A stretch of DNA of 11,180 nt from Rickettsiaceae bacterium (GCA_030731565.1 JANQTT010000101.1:1-11180), one strand, 5' to 3'. Counted from the first letter of the stretch, positions 1 through 9,984 are shown. Notes: a model not told the origin generated them from the sequence alone. Numbers and translations are program-made.

Positions 1-64
1 AGAATAACTGGCCAGATTCTATTTTTTTGGGCCAGTATTCCTGGCCAATGACAATGATCTTAAG

Positions 65-700
65 TTGATGTTTCAATGTGATAGTACTAGATGTTTTTCT
101 GGGTATATAGACTCCAAAATTGGCACTCGTAATATTGAAATGTTACTTACCGCAGAAAACGACCGAGAAGATTGGTTGATTAAGTGTGGAAATGCGGGAA
201 TGTTTTTAAAGGGCATTGGAGCTTATGACTCTATGAAATTTGGTAGCATGGTTCTAAAAGTTAGTACCAGCAGAAAAGAGGTCCGCCCAGGAGAAATTAT
301 CCCAATTTTAGATGGCACGTTTACCTTTGAAAGATTTAAGCTTCAAGATACACCAGCGATTACTCGGCTAGTATCTTTTATCTCTGTGCCAGGATTTTTA
401 AGCATAATTAGCGGCAATAAAGATATTTCTTTTTCTGGCATGAACGGAAACTTTAGTTTTGAAGATGGCTTGCTTAAAATAAGTAACAGCTTTGCAACTG
501 GTCCATATTTTGACTTTAGTATGAGGGGCAACATTGATGTAAAAAATAGAACCCTTGACCTTAATGGCCATGTAAATCCAGCCCTTTATGGCATAAGCAA
601 ATTAATTGGATCCATACCAGTAATTGGCAGAATCTTTAACGGCAACGAAGAGCACCGTGGAATAGTTTCCGGAAGTTATAAAATTCAGGAAAAATACTAG
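65..700 (+). CDS. AsmA-like C-terminal domain protein (AsmA_2/DUF3971 type), 5'-truncated
   Basis: This is the C-terminal part of a large AsmA-family protein. The family is membrane-anchored with a periplasmic body and is associated with lipid transport and outer-membrane homeostasis. The recognisable AsmA_2 pattern, numbered from TTG 65, is CGNAGMFLKGIGAYD (41-55), then FKLQDTPAITRLVSF (91-105), then SFEDGLLKISNSFATGP (131-147), and a terminal Gly-Ser-Ile-Pro-Val-Ile-Gly segment (182-188) just before the end. The 211 residues are far short of a full protein, which usually has many hundreds of residues and an N-terminal membrane anchor. The TTG 65/ATG 68 start has no Shine-Dalgarno sequence. 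The same frame stays open and protein-like back to base 8, where it meets TAA at 5-7. The gene therefore either continues left of the window in another frame (see the T7 finding) or is a broken remnant. It converges on the next gene with a 15-nt gap. Family assignment is fairly confident; intactness is doubtful. Confidence 0.7.
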   Translation: MMFQCDSTRCFSGYIDSKIGTRNIEMLLTAENDREDWLIKCGNAGMFLKGIGAYDSMKFGSMVLKVSTSRKEVRPGEIIPILDGTFTFERFKLQDTPAITRLVSFISVPGFLSIISGNKDISFSGMNGNFSFEDGLLKISNSFATGPYFDFSMRGNIDVKNRTLDLNGHVNPALYGISKLIGSIPVIGRIFNGNEEHRGIVSGSYKIQEKY

Positions 701-715
701 GCGCATAGCTTAAAA

Positions 716-2266
716 CTATTTACAAAAGCTAAGGGATGGATCGATGTAGGTTGACTTTACTCCAGCACAACCTAAAATCGAATGGAAAATATAGTCTTGC
801 GAAACAAGATTTTTACTATGCTTTTTGACTTTCTCTAATATACCTGGATTTTTCTCTATAAAATGCCTTGAAAACCACATAAACATTGCAATATCAGTTT
901 GTTCTTTTTTAGCAAGCGCGTCTTTACTAGCATTACCAAAAAAGCCATTTTCCCCCAAAGAGAGGCCGTGATCAGAGGAGTAAATTACCAAAGCATTTTT
1001 GTGTTCTAATTTCTTTAGTAATTCATCTATTACAATATCTGTATAATAAAAAGAATTTTCATATGAGTTCATCAATTGCTCCTGGGAACAATTATTTGGT
1101 ACAGAATTTCTGCACTCAGGAGTAAATGGGGCCTCAAAATCTTTTGGCAGCCTTTGATCAAAACGCCAATGACTACCCATTAAATGCATTACCGTTAAAC
1201 TATCTTTTTTATAATTTTGTAACCGATTATCAATAAATGGTATCAGATATCCATCAGCTATTTGATCATTTGGAAACGTTTTTTGAAGTTCTAGTTTTGT
1301 AATAACATAATCAGCCTCAAGCGCTATTGAAGCAAAAGTAGTTTCAAATATACCAAAAATCCCCTGGTTAGCTATCCAGCTCGTTTCAAATCCTAAATTT
1401 TTAAAAATAGAAATAAAACTTTTCTCGGTAAGTGATTGCTCAATATTAGGGGATTTTGCCGATGTTAACATATAAGGTAGGGCTTCCCGTGTTGATGTTT
1501 CAGAACTTATAGCATTTTTAAAAAATACTACATTTTTCCTTTTATGAATTAATGGCATATTTTTCTGAGAAACCGTTGATCCTCTCATAGATTCACCTAT
1601 AATCATTACAATAGTTAAAGGTGTATCATCCTGCGAATCAAATTCAAAAGAATACTTTTTAGATAAATCGATTTTATTATTCAACTTCTCTAATTGCTGT
1701 TTATATTTTTTATTATATTGCTTGATACTCCATATAATGTTGTATGGAACATAATTTATAAGGGTATAATTTGTGGATCGATTAGTGAATCCCTTGCTAA
1801 TTAAACTTGAAATCAATATACATATACCTAGAATAGCTGCGCTATATTTTTTATTTTCCCTGTACCTACTGGAACCCAAAGTTTTACTTAATAGGTAGTA
1901 TATTAATAAAAATCCTAAAATTGCAGAAATAACAATACCTAGATTCAAATACTCAATAATCAAATCTGTTTCTACAGACAAAAGGTCGTGGAGGACGCCT
2001 TCGTCAAAGCCTTTTTTAAAATTATAAATAAAAAAACTTGAAATTATTCCAAACACGAAAAAAGTGGAAATCAATAATGTTCCTATGTATGGAATTATTG
2101 TTAATATAAAAAATAAAACAATTGTAACGGGAACAATGACGGCCATCTCCATTACAAAATCAGTTATTAGAAAATTGCCGATTGAATATTTTAGATAAAA
2201 AATAGGTACATTGAATAATATTGTATAGATTATTGCAATAAGAGACAGTTTCGTAATTTTATTCAT
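716..2266 (-). CDS. Membrane-anchored phosphoethanolamine transferase (sulfatase superfamily, CptA/EptA type)
   Basis: This 516-aa protein is predicted to move phosphoethanolamine from phosphatidylethanolamine onto lipid A, LPS core or another envelope glycan, on the periplasmic side of the inner membrane. About five hydrophobic helices (roughly 7-26, 38-58, 60-82, 107-128 and 142-158) precede a sulfatase-fold domain from about 215. Visible active-site features are GES with Glu225, the probable Thr257 nucleophile in SSETSTREALP, His366 in HLMGSHW, and Asp432-His433 in SSDHGLSLGENG. Cys385 and Cys393 match a conserved disulfide position of the family. The cysteines that flank the nucleophile in EptA and MCR are absent. 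The stretches TREALPYMLTSA and SWIANQG read more like CptA/EptC than EptA, so the acceptor cannot be named. The gene stands alone, convergent with the AsmA gene and 238 nt downstream of fabF. The ATG at 2264-2266 has only a weak upstream ribosome site. The family is confident and the substrate unknown. Confidence 0.88.
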   Translation of the reverse strand: MNKITKLSLIAIIYTILFNVPIFYLKYSIGNFLITDFVMEMAVIVPVTIVLFFILTIIPYIGTLLISTFFVFGIISSFFIYNFKKGFDEGVLHDLLSVETDLIIEYLNLGIVISAILGFLLIYYLLSKTLGSSRYRENKKYSAAILGICILISSLISKGFTNRSTNYTLINYVPYNIIWSIKQYNKKYKQQLEKLNNKIDLSKKYSFEFDSQDDTPLTIVMIIGESMRGSTVSQKNMPLIHKRKNVVFFKNAISSETSTREALPYMLTSAKSPNIEQSLTEKSFISIFKNLGFETSWIANQGIFGIFETTFASIALEADYVITKLELQKTFPNDQIADGYLIPFIDNRLQNYKKDSLTVMHLMGSHWRFDQRLPKDFEAPFTPECRNSVPNNCSQEQLMNSYENSFYYTDIVIDELLKKLEHKNALVIYSSDHGLSLGENGFFGNASKDALAKKEQTDIAMFMWFSRHFIEKNPGILEKVKKHSKNLVSQDYIFHSILGCAGVKSTYIDPSLSFCK

Positions 2267-2504
2267 AATTCACGTTAGTGTATACTTTTATTTATTATCT
2301 TTTGTCCTCGAACAAACTAATCTTCCAAAGTAAACGTTAAAAATTATAGTTATTCAATTGAATTTGGGCTTTAGGTATTCTTTGGCAAAGGCAGAAATGG
2401 TAAGAAAACATCCTATACCGGGGTTTATTAAGTAGAATAAAACTATAAATTAAGGAATCTCTGCTATAAACACACGATAAGCACAGCCTAACAAAATAAA
2501 CTCA

Positions 2505-3740
2505 TTATACCTTACGCAATAAAATACTTGCGTTTGTTCCGCCAAATCCGAAAGAGTTTGATAGGGCATATTCAATTTTTGTCTCTTGCGAGTGCAGTGG
2601 AACAAGGTTCATCTTAACCTCTTCTATAGGTCTATGGAGGTTCAATGTAGGAGGAGCGACTTGGTCGCGGATTGCAAGCGCTGTAAAAATAGCCTCAACG
2701 CTTCCTGCTGCACCAAGCAAATGCCCAATAGATGATTTTGTCGATGACATCTTAAGAGCTTCATTACCAGCAAATAAAGTCTGAACAGCTGTTAATTCAA
2801 TAGCATCACCAACTTTTGTAGATGTACCATGCGCATTAATATAATTTACTTGGTCTGGATTTACTTTAGCATCTTTCAAAGCGTTTTGCATAGCCCTAAA
2901 AGCCCCTCGGCCATTTGGCGAGGTAATATGGAAAGCATCCCCTGTTAAACCATACCCAGCTACTTCCGCATAGATTTTTGCTCCGCGCTTAACTGCGTGC
3001 TCATATTCTTCAAGAACAACAACTCCTGCGCCCTCGCCCATAACAAAGCCTGCATGATCTTCGTCCCAAGGCCTAGATGCTGCTGTAGGATCATCGTTAA
3101 AATCAACCGCTAGAGTTTTCGCAGCGGAGAACCCTGCAATGCCAACAGGTGTAATTGGTGCTTCAGCACCGCCTGCTACCATAACATCTGCATCGCCATA
3201 TTTAATCATCCTCGCTGCATCGCCAATAGCGTGCGCCCCTGTTGAACAGGCAGTAGACACCGCACTATTTGGTCCAGAAAATCCATATTTTATCGAAACA
3301 TGGCCAGATAATAAATTAACTAAAGATGCAGGGATAAAATAAGGACTGACCCTACTACGTTCGCTTTGCCTGAGTTCAACTGAAGTTTCTTCAATCGTCC
3401 CAAGACCACCAATACCCGAACCTAGCATAACGCCAGTTCTTTCTCTAGCTATCTCCTCTTCAGGTTGCCATCCGCTATCTTCTACAGCTTCAATAGCTGC
3501 CGCAATACCAAAATGAATAAATTTATCCATCTTACGAACGTCACGTGGTGAAATATAATTTTCTGGATTAAACTCTGAAACTATTGAAGCAATCTTACAA
3601 GGAAACTGATCTGTATCAAAATGCGTAATATTTTTTACACCACTTTTACTAGATAAAATGCCAGACCAAGAATCTTTTGCATTCAAACCTAATGAATTAA
3701 TAAGACCGATACCTGTTATGACTACTCTTCTAGACGACAT
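2505..3740 (-). CDS. fabF: 3-oxoacyl-[acyl-carrier-protein] synthase II (KAS II)
   Basis: This is a cytosolic condensing enzyme of type II fatty acid synthesis. It elongates acyl-ACP with malonyl-ACP, releasing CO2, and classically makes cis-vaccenate from palmitoleate. It has 411 residues, the normal family length. The Cys-His-His triad is visible: Cys165 in STACSTGAH, His304 in NAHGTST and His340 in SSIGHLLGAAG, with the conserved Lys335 nearby. The C-terminal SFGFGGTNAS (396-405) carries the gatekeeper phenylalanine and glycine loop of the thiolase fold. The ATG at 3738-3740 gives the usual MSSRRVVITGIG N-terminus, with a weak AAGAG upstream. The gene lies 37 nt after acpP with no terminator between, so it is probably cotranscribed with acpP. 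The fabG-acpP-fabF order is the standard bacterial arrangement. No anomalies were seen. Confidence 0.97.
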   Translation of the reverse strand: MSSRRVVITGIGLINSLGLNAKDSWSGILSSKSGVKNITHFDTDQFPCKIASIVSEFNPENYISPRDVRKMDKFIHFGIAAAIEAVEDSGWQPEEEIARERTGVMLGSGIGGLGTIEETSVELRQSERSRVSPYFIPASLVNLLSGHVSIKYGFSGPNSAVSTACSTGAHAIGDAARMIKYGDADVMVAGGAEAPITPVGIAGFSAAKTLAVDFNDDPTAASRPWDEDHAGFVMGEGAGVVVLEEYEHAVKRGAKIYAEVAGYGLTGDAFHITSPNGRGAFRAMQNALKDAKVNPDQVNYINAHGTSTKVGDAIELTAVQTLFAGNEALKMSSTKSSIGHLLGAAGSVEAIFTALAIRDQVAPPTLNLHRPIEEVKMNLVPLHSQETKIEYALSNSFGFGGTNASILLRKV

Positions 3741-3777
3741 AGCTTTATAACTCTTAAATATTTTTATATAAAAGGAA

Positions 3778-4020
3778 TTATGCTTTTATATTTTTTTGGA
3801 CATATGAGATTGCATCTGCAACAGTTGCAATCTTACTTGCTTCTTCATCAGGAATATCACAATCAAAAGCTGCTTCAAATGCCATCATTAGCTCTACTAA
3901 ATCTAGACTGTCCGCTCCTAAATCATCAACAAATTTAGATTCTGGTGAAATGCTGCTTTCTTCTACTCTTAAAGTTTCAGCAGCAACTTTTATAATCTTT
4001 TGTTCGATATTCTCACTCAT
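3778..4020 (-). CDS. acpP: Acyl carrier protein
   Basis: This is the small acidic carrier that holds growing acyl chains on a 4'-phosphopantetheine arm for the Fab enzymes and for lipid A and phospholipid acyltransferases. It has 80 residues starting MSENIEQK, the normal length. The modification site is Ser38 in the DLGADSLDLVEL motif, followed by the typical acidic helix II and DEEASKIATVADA. The start is the ATG at 4018-4020, not the in-frame ATG further upstream at 4083. The former has GAGGT five bases upstream and gives the canonical N-terminus. The longer reading adds 21 residues foreign to the family and would begin upstream of the likely promoter at 4040-4068. The gene sits between fabG and fabF, as usual. 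Confidence 0.97.
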   Translation of the reverse strand: MSENIEQKIIKVAAETLRVEESSISPESKFVDDLGADSLDLVELMMAFEAAFDCDIPDEEASKIATVADAISYVQKNIKA

Positions 4021-4025
4021 AAGTA

Positions 4026-4030
4026 ACCTC
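4026..4030 (-). promoter_or_regulatory. acpP ribosome binding site (GAGGT)
   Basis: GAGGT on the minus strand lies five bases before the ATG at 4018-4020. It is the strongest Shine-Dalgarno match among the minus-strand genes here and decides the acpP start. Confidence 0.75.
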
Positions 4031-4039
4031 ATTATAGTT

Positions 4040-4068
4040 ATTATTTCAAAAATTTTGGTATCTGTCAA
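4040..4068 (-). promoter_or_regulatory. Predicted sigma70-type promoter of acpP-fabF
   Basis: On the minus strand a perfect TTGACA -35 (4063-4068) is followed after 17 bases by AATAAT (4040-4045), a 5/6 match to the -10 consensus. The -10 ends 19 nt before the acpP ATG, so the leader would be very short but would still include GAGGT. It would let acpP, normally needed in large excess, be expressed apart from fabG. It was predicted from sequence only. Confidence 0.6.
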
Positions 4069-4094
4069 AATTCTCAGTTTCAACTTTCTACCAT

Positions 4095-4109
4095 AAAAAA
4101 AATTTTTTT
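4095..4109. other. A8-T7 tract between fabG and acpP
   Basis: Eight A are followed directly by seven T, an AT-only palindrome likely to be intrinsically curved. It lies about 27 nt upstream of the -35 of the acpP promoter and 17 nt past the fabG stop. It could act as an upstream activating element or as a weak stop for the fabG transcript. No GC stem is present, so I do not call it an intrinsic terminator. Confidence 0.35.
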
Positions 4110-4126
4110 ACTAGTGGAAAAAATAA

Positions 4127-4852
4127 TTATACCATCAACATACCACCATTTACATGAATTGTCTGGCCCGTAATATAGGAAGAAAAAGGGCTGGCTAAGA
4201 ATGATACAGCATTAGCAATATCTTCTGGCTGGCCCAAAATTTTTGTTGGTATTTTTTGAGTAATCGCATCTTTCTGAGCGTCTGTTAATGCATCTGTCAT
4301 ATTTGACTTAATAAACCCTGGAGCAACTGCATTAATTGTAATACCTCTTGTTGCAACTTCAATAGCAAGTGACTTAGTCATTCCAATTAAGCCCGCCTTT
4401 GATGCACAATAATTTGCCTGACCAGGATTTCCAGAAATACCTACAATCGAGGATACATTAATAATTCGGCCATATCTAGCACGCATCATTTTTTTAATTG
4501 CAGCTCTATTCAATATAAAGTTAGCTTTTAAATTTACATCTATTACATCTGCAAAGTCATCGTTAGACATCTTAATCGCCAGATTATCTCTGGTAATTCC
4601 AGCATTACAAACTAAAATATCTAACTTCTCTATATCATCAAGAATTGATTCACATGCCAGAGCATCAGATAAATTACATTGCTTTATAGTATAATTATTG
4701 CCAAGCTCAGCACCAAGCGCTTCTAGCTTTGCTATATTGCTGCCACTAATATATACGTGCGCACCAAGTTTATGCAACTGTTTTGTAATTGCTTCACCAA
4801 TTCCCCCACTAGCGCCTGTAATAAATGCATGCTTTCCAGATAAATCTATCAT
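4127..4852 (-). CDS. fabG: 3-oxoacyl-[acyl-carrier-protein] reductase
   Basis: This NADPH-dependent short-chain dehydrogenase/reductase catalyses the first reduction of the fatty acid elongation cycle, 3-ketoacyl-ACP to (R)-3-hydroxyacyl-ACP, in the cytosol. It has 241 residues, typical for FabG. Visible features are the cofactor glycine motif TGASGGIG (12-19), the NAG motif as VCNAG (81-85), the catalytic Ser135 in INVSSIVG, and Tyr148 and Lys152 in QANYCASKAG. It ends in the usual GQTIHVNGGM. The ATG at 4850-4852 has only a weak GGA upstream, but it gives a complete Rossmann N-terminus. It is the first gene of the fab cluster and has its own likely promoter at 4892-4919. fabD, often found next to fabG, is not here; pepP lies upstream instead. 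No abnormal residues were noted. Confidence 0.96.
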   Translation of the reverse strand: MIDLSGKHAFITGASGGIGEAITKQLHKLGAHVYISGSNIAKLEALGAELGNNYTIKQCNLSDALACESILDDIEKLDILVCNAGITRDNLAIKMSNDDFADVIDVNLKANFILNRAAIKKMMRARYGRIINVSSIVGISGNPGQANYCASKAGLIGMTKSLAIEVATRGITINAVAPGFIKSNMTDALTDAQKDAITQKIPTKILGQPEDIANAVSFLASPFSSYITGQTIHVNGGMLMV

Positions 4853-4891
4853 AGTTTAATATCCATTTTAAAATAATTAATGTTGTTCTCG

Positions 4892-4919
4892 ATAATAGAC
4901 TGTGGAATAAAAATATCAA
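4892..4919 (-). promoter_or_regulatory. Predicted sigma70-type promoter of fabG
   Basis: On the minus strand TTGATA (4914-4919, 5/6 match to the -35) is separated by 16 bases from TATTAT (4892-4897, 5/6 match to the -10). It ends 39 nt before the fabG ATG, in the 123-nt gap after pepP. It supports fab transcription independent of the upstream nadC-ligA-pepP operon. Confidence 0.5.
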
Positions 4920-4940
4920 GTACATCTATAACTACCACTA

Positions 4941-4953
4941 ACCTTTTAAAGGT
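4941..4953. repeat. 13-bp palindrome between pepP and fabG
   Basis: ACCTTT-T-AAAGGT is perfectly symmetric about its central base. It lies 21 bp upstream of the fabG -35 and 22 nt past the pepP stop. It may be an operator for a fatty-acid regulator or the stem of a pepP 3' structure. No U-run follows it on the minus strand, so an intrinsic terminator is unlikely. It does not match FabR, FadR or FapR sites that I know. Confidence 0.3.
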
Positions 4954-4975
4954 CTGTCCGCAAGACTATTTGCTA

Positions 4976-6691
4976 TTATAGTATGTCTAGTTGTTTTTTA
5001 AGCCAAGATTTTGCATTATCTGATAGATGGAGAGCCACTAGGGTTTCTATATTAAAATAATATTCTTTGATATAAGCCAGTTCCTCTTTATTTAGCATTT
5101 CTATGATAATTAATTCCTTGGAATATGGAACTAAGGTCAGCATTGCAAATTCTAGAAATCCTGGATATTTAGATTCTTTTGCATACATCATATTTTCTAT
5201 TCTGATGCCAAACTTGCCAGGAACGTAATATCCAGGCTCATCAGATATTACCATACCTTTTTTTATAGTGGACATCGTTCCAGTGAGGCTAATATTTTGC
5301 GGCCCCTCATGAACACTTAGGAAGCTACCAATGCCATGACCTGTTCCATGCGCATAATCTTTACCTTGTTTCCAGAGGAATTGGCGCGCTAATATATCCA
5401 AATTAGCTCCAGTTACTTTATTTTCTGGGAAGACTGCCATGCCAAGAGCTATATGCCCTTTTAAGACTTTTGTATAATATTCTTTGTGTTCTTCTTGAGG
5501 CGCTCCGATTGGAATTGTTCTGGTTATATCTGTCGTTGCCCCTAAATATTGTCCGCCAGAATCTATCAGAAGCAGGCCTTCTCCTTCAAGCTTTTTTGCT
5601 GAGTCCTTTTCTGCACGGTAGTGAATAATCGCACCGTTATCTTGGTATCCACAAATTGCTGGGAAACTGTCCATCATATAGGATTCTCTTTTTGCGCGAA
5701 GTCCTGTAAGTTTTTTCCCGATATCATATTCTGATAAACTAGAAGTATCCTCCGCGCTTAGATATGCAAGCATTTCACAAACCGCTATAGCATCTTGTAT
5801 ATGCCCTTTTTGCATGTATCTTATTTCGGTAGGATTTTTTTGCGCTTTCCATTCTATACAAGGATTGCACACATCTTTGCATTGATTTTTTTCGATAAGA
5901 GTCGCTATATGGTCCGAGCATAGGTTTTTATCAAATAGGATTAGCCCGTTTAAGCTATTTATTGTACTTAAAAATTCCTCCTCAGGTAATATAGTTATAT
6001 CTTTATTATGGCTATTATCATATCTCTCTGTATCGGTAAAAAGAAAAATTTGGTCATGAGTAACGATTGCATGCGCGAGCAATAGAGGTGAAAATTCAAC
6101 ATCATGCGCCCGTATATTTAAAAGCCAGCAGACAGAGTCAGCATTTGTAAGTATAAGCGAGCTAGCTTGATGTTCCTTAATGAATTCTCTAACTTGATTT
6201 ATTTTTTCTATATAATCTTTGCCAGCGATCTCTGGCGGGTAGTCATATATAGTTGAGTTTGGTTTTGCTGGTTGATTTTCCCATATTTGATCAACTAGAT
6301 TCTTAGCATATGGTTTTAAGCTGATGCCTTTCAGATATTTTAAAGATTTGCGAGAGAATATTTTGGAATCATAAGCGATACCCTGGCCTTTCTGTATATA
6401 ATCTTCCCAAGGAAAGTCGGGAAGTAACTGTTGGTCAAATACTTCAAATAAATGATCGTCAAGTTGGGCGAATGATTGGTTTATATATCTTCCGTCAGTA
6501 AAAAATAAGACTGTATCTTGGAGAATTATAGCTAAACCATTTGAACCAGTAAAGCCAGTAATATATTCAAGCCTTTTGGCATAGGCCGGAGTATATTCAC
6601 TGAGATATTCATCGGTTGTTGAAATAATATAACCAGAGTAATTCTGTTCTTTAAGTATTTTTCTTAGCTGTTCTAATCTATCTTTAATCAT
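4976..6691 (-). CDS. pepP: Xaa-Pro aminopeptidase (M24B family, long three-domain form)
   Basis: This metallopeptidase removes the N-terminal residue from peptides whose second residue is proline, probably in the cytosol for peptide recycling. It has 571 residues, matching the long eukaryote-like or rickettsial form rather than the roughly 440-residue E. coli PepP. Two creatinase-type N-terminal domains (about 1-135 and 150-285) precede the pita-bread catalytic domain (about 290-520). The five metal ligands are visible: Asp377 in LIDSGG, Asp388 in TTDITRT, His452 in HGTGHGIG, Glu485 in DEPGYY and Glu499 in IRIENM. His461 in SVHEGP is also conserved. A short C-terminal tail follows. The ATG at 6689-6691 directly abuts the ligA TAA, with GAGAG just upstream inside ligA, so translation is probably coupled. 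It is the last gene of nadC-ligA-pepP. No missing residues were seen. Confidence 0.93.
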   Translation of the reverse strand: MIKDRLEQLRKILKEQNYSGYIISTTDEYLSEYTPAYAKRLEYITGFTGSNGLAIILQDTVLFFTDGRYINQSFAQLDDHLFEVFDQQLLPDFPWEDYIQKGQGIAYDSKIFSRKSLKYLKGISLKPYAKNLVDQIWENQPAKPNSTIYDYPPEIAGKDYIEKINQVREFIKEHQASSLILTNADSVCWLLNIRAHDVEFSPLLLAHAIVTHDQIFLFTDTERYDNSHNKDITILPEEEFLSTINSLNGLILFDKNLCSDHIATLIEKNQCKDVCNPCIEWKAQKNPTEIRYMQKGHIQDAIAVCEMLAYLSAEDTSSLSEYDIGKKLTGLRAKRESYMMDSFPAICGYQDNGAIIHYRAEKDSAKKLEGEGLLLIDSGGQYLGATTDITRTIPIGAPQEEHKEYYTKVLKGHIALGMAVFPENKVTGANLDILARQFLWKQGKDYAHGTGHGIGSFLSVHEGPQNISLTGTMSTIKKGMVISDEPGYYVPGKFGIRIENMMYAKESKYPGFLEFAMLTLVPYSKELIIIEMLNKEELAYIKEYYFNIETLVALHLSDNAKSWLKKQLDIL

Positions 6692-9591
<2,900 letters not shown>

Positions 9592-9655
9592 AAAAATCTC
9601 ACATTAAAAAAGTTATTTTTATGTAAATATATACTATTATTTTTTTTGTGGTAGC

Positions 9656-9673
9656 TAGTATTAAATAGTATTA
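9656..9673. repeat. Two 10-bp-spaced AGTATTA repeats upstream of iscX
   Basis: AGTATTA occurs at 9657-9663 and 9667-9673, starts 10 bp apart (one helical turn). An inverse element ATACTAT lies at 9631-9637. They fall in the divergent nadC/iscX intergenic region, about 30-50 nt before iscX. They could be an operator or simply low-complexity AT sequence. I recognise no IscR, RirA or Fur consensus. Confidence 0.25.
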
Positions 9674-9690
9674 GTAGTAGGCGATTCAAT

Positions 9691-9695
9691 AAGGA
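9691..9695 (+). promoter_or_regulatory. iscX ribosome binding site (AAGGA)
   Basis: AAGGA is eight bases before the ATG at 9704 and five before the GTG at 9701. It supports the ATG start and the canonical MHWSDIEEI N-terminus. Confidence 0.65.
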
Positions 9696-9703
9696 AAACA
9701 GTG

Positions 9704-9904
9704 ATGCATTGGAGCGATATAGAAGAAATCATAGTTGGGCTTGAGGAAGCTTATGCTGAAGAAGAAATACCTGAGTATAATCTTGAATATCTAAAAGAAA
9801 TGGTACTTTCTTTGGCTGAGTTTGAAGATCAAGAGATCGAAGTTAGCGAAGATAACTTAAAGCAAATTATGGAAAGTTGGATTGAACTGCGCGCAGACGG
9901 ATAA
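9704..9904 (+). CDS. iscX: Fe-S cluster assembly accessory protein IscX
   Basis: This small acidic helical protein is related to E. coli IscX (YfhJ), which binds the cysteine desulfurase IscS and iron and modulates cluster assembly. It has 66 residues from the ATG at 9704, the family length. It shows the family pattern W-x-D-x-x-E-I (3-9), AY (17-18), a central LAEFED segment (37-42) and a terminal Glu-rich helix ending MESWIELRADG. An in-frame GTG one codon upstream is an alternative, but the ATG has better spacing to AAGGA. In E. coli the gene ends the isc operon. Here it stands alone, divergent from nadC and 89 nt before recA. No iscS, iscU, hscA, hscB or fdx is present in the window, so partnership with an isc system elsewhere is inferred. 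Confidence 0.88.
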   Translation: MHWSDIEEIIVGLEEAYAEEEIPEYNLEYLKEMVLSLAEFEDQEIEVSEDNLKQIMESWIELRADG

Positions 9905-9984
9905 TATTTTTGTACATTATTCAAAATTTATATAGATTTTTACCAAAATAGCTAATATAACTATTTTTGAAGAAACCTAATAAT

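Noticed and set aside
343-534. Open reading frame of 63 codons on the minus strand
   Set aside because: It lies antisense within the AsmA-like coding region and resembles no protein family.
706-731. TAGCTT...AAGCTA inverted repeat at the convergent gene ends as a bidirectional terminator
   Set aside because: It has only six AT-rich pairs with a 14-base loop, it overlaps the coding end of the transferase, and no T-run follows on either strand.
3139-3342. Open reading frame of 67 codons on the plus strand
   Set aside because: It is antisense to the conserved active-site region of fabF and is a composition shadow.
4021-4083. N-terminal extension of AcpP by 21 residues
   Set aside because: It lies over the predicted promoter and upstream of the good GAGGT site, and it is not part of the family.
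4095-4109. A8-T7 tract as an intrinsic terminator for fabG
   Set aside because: It has no G-C stem, so it is described only as an AT tract.
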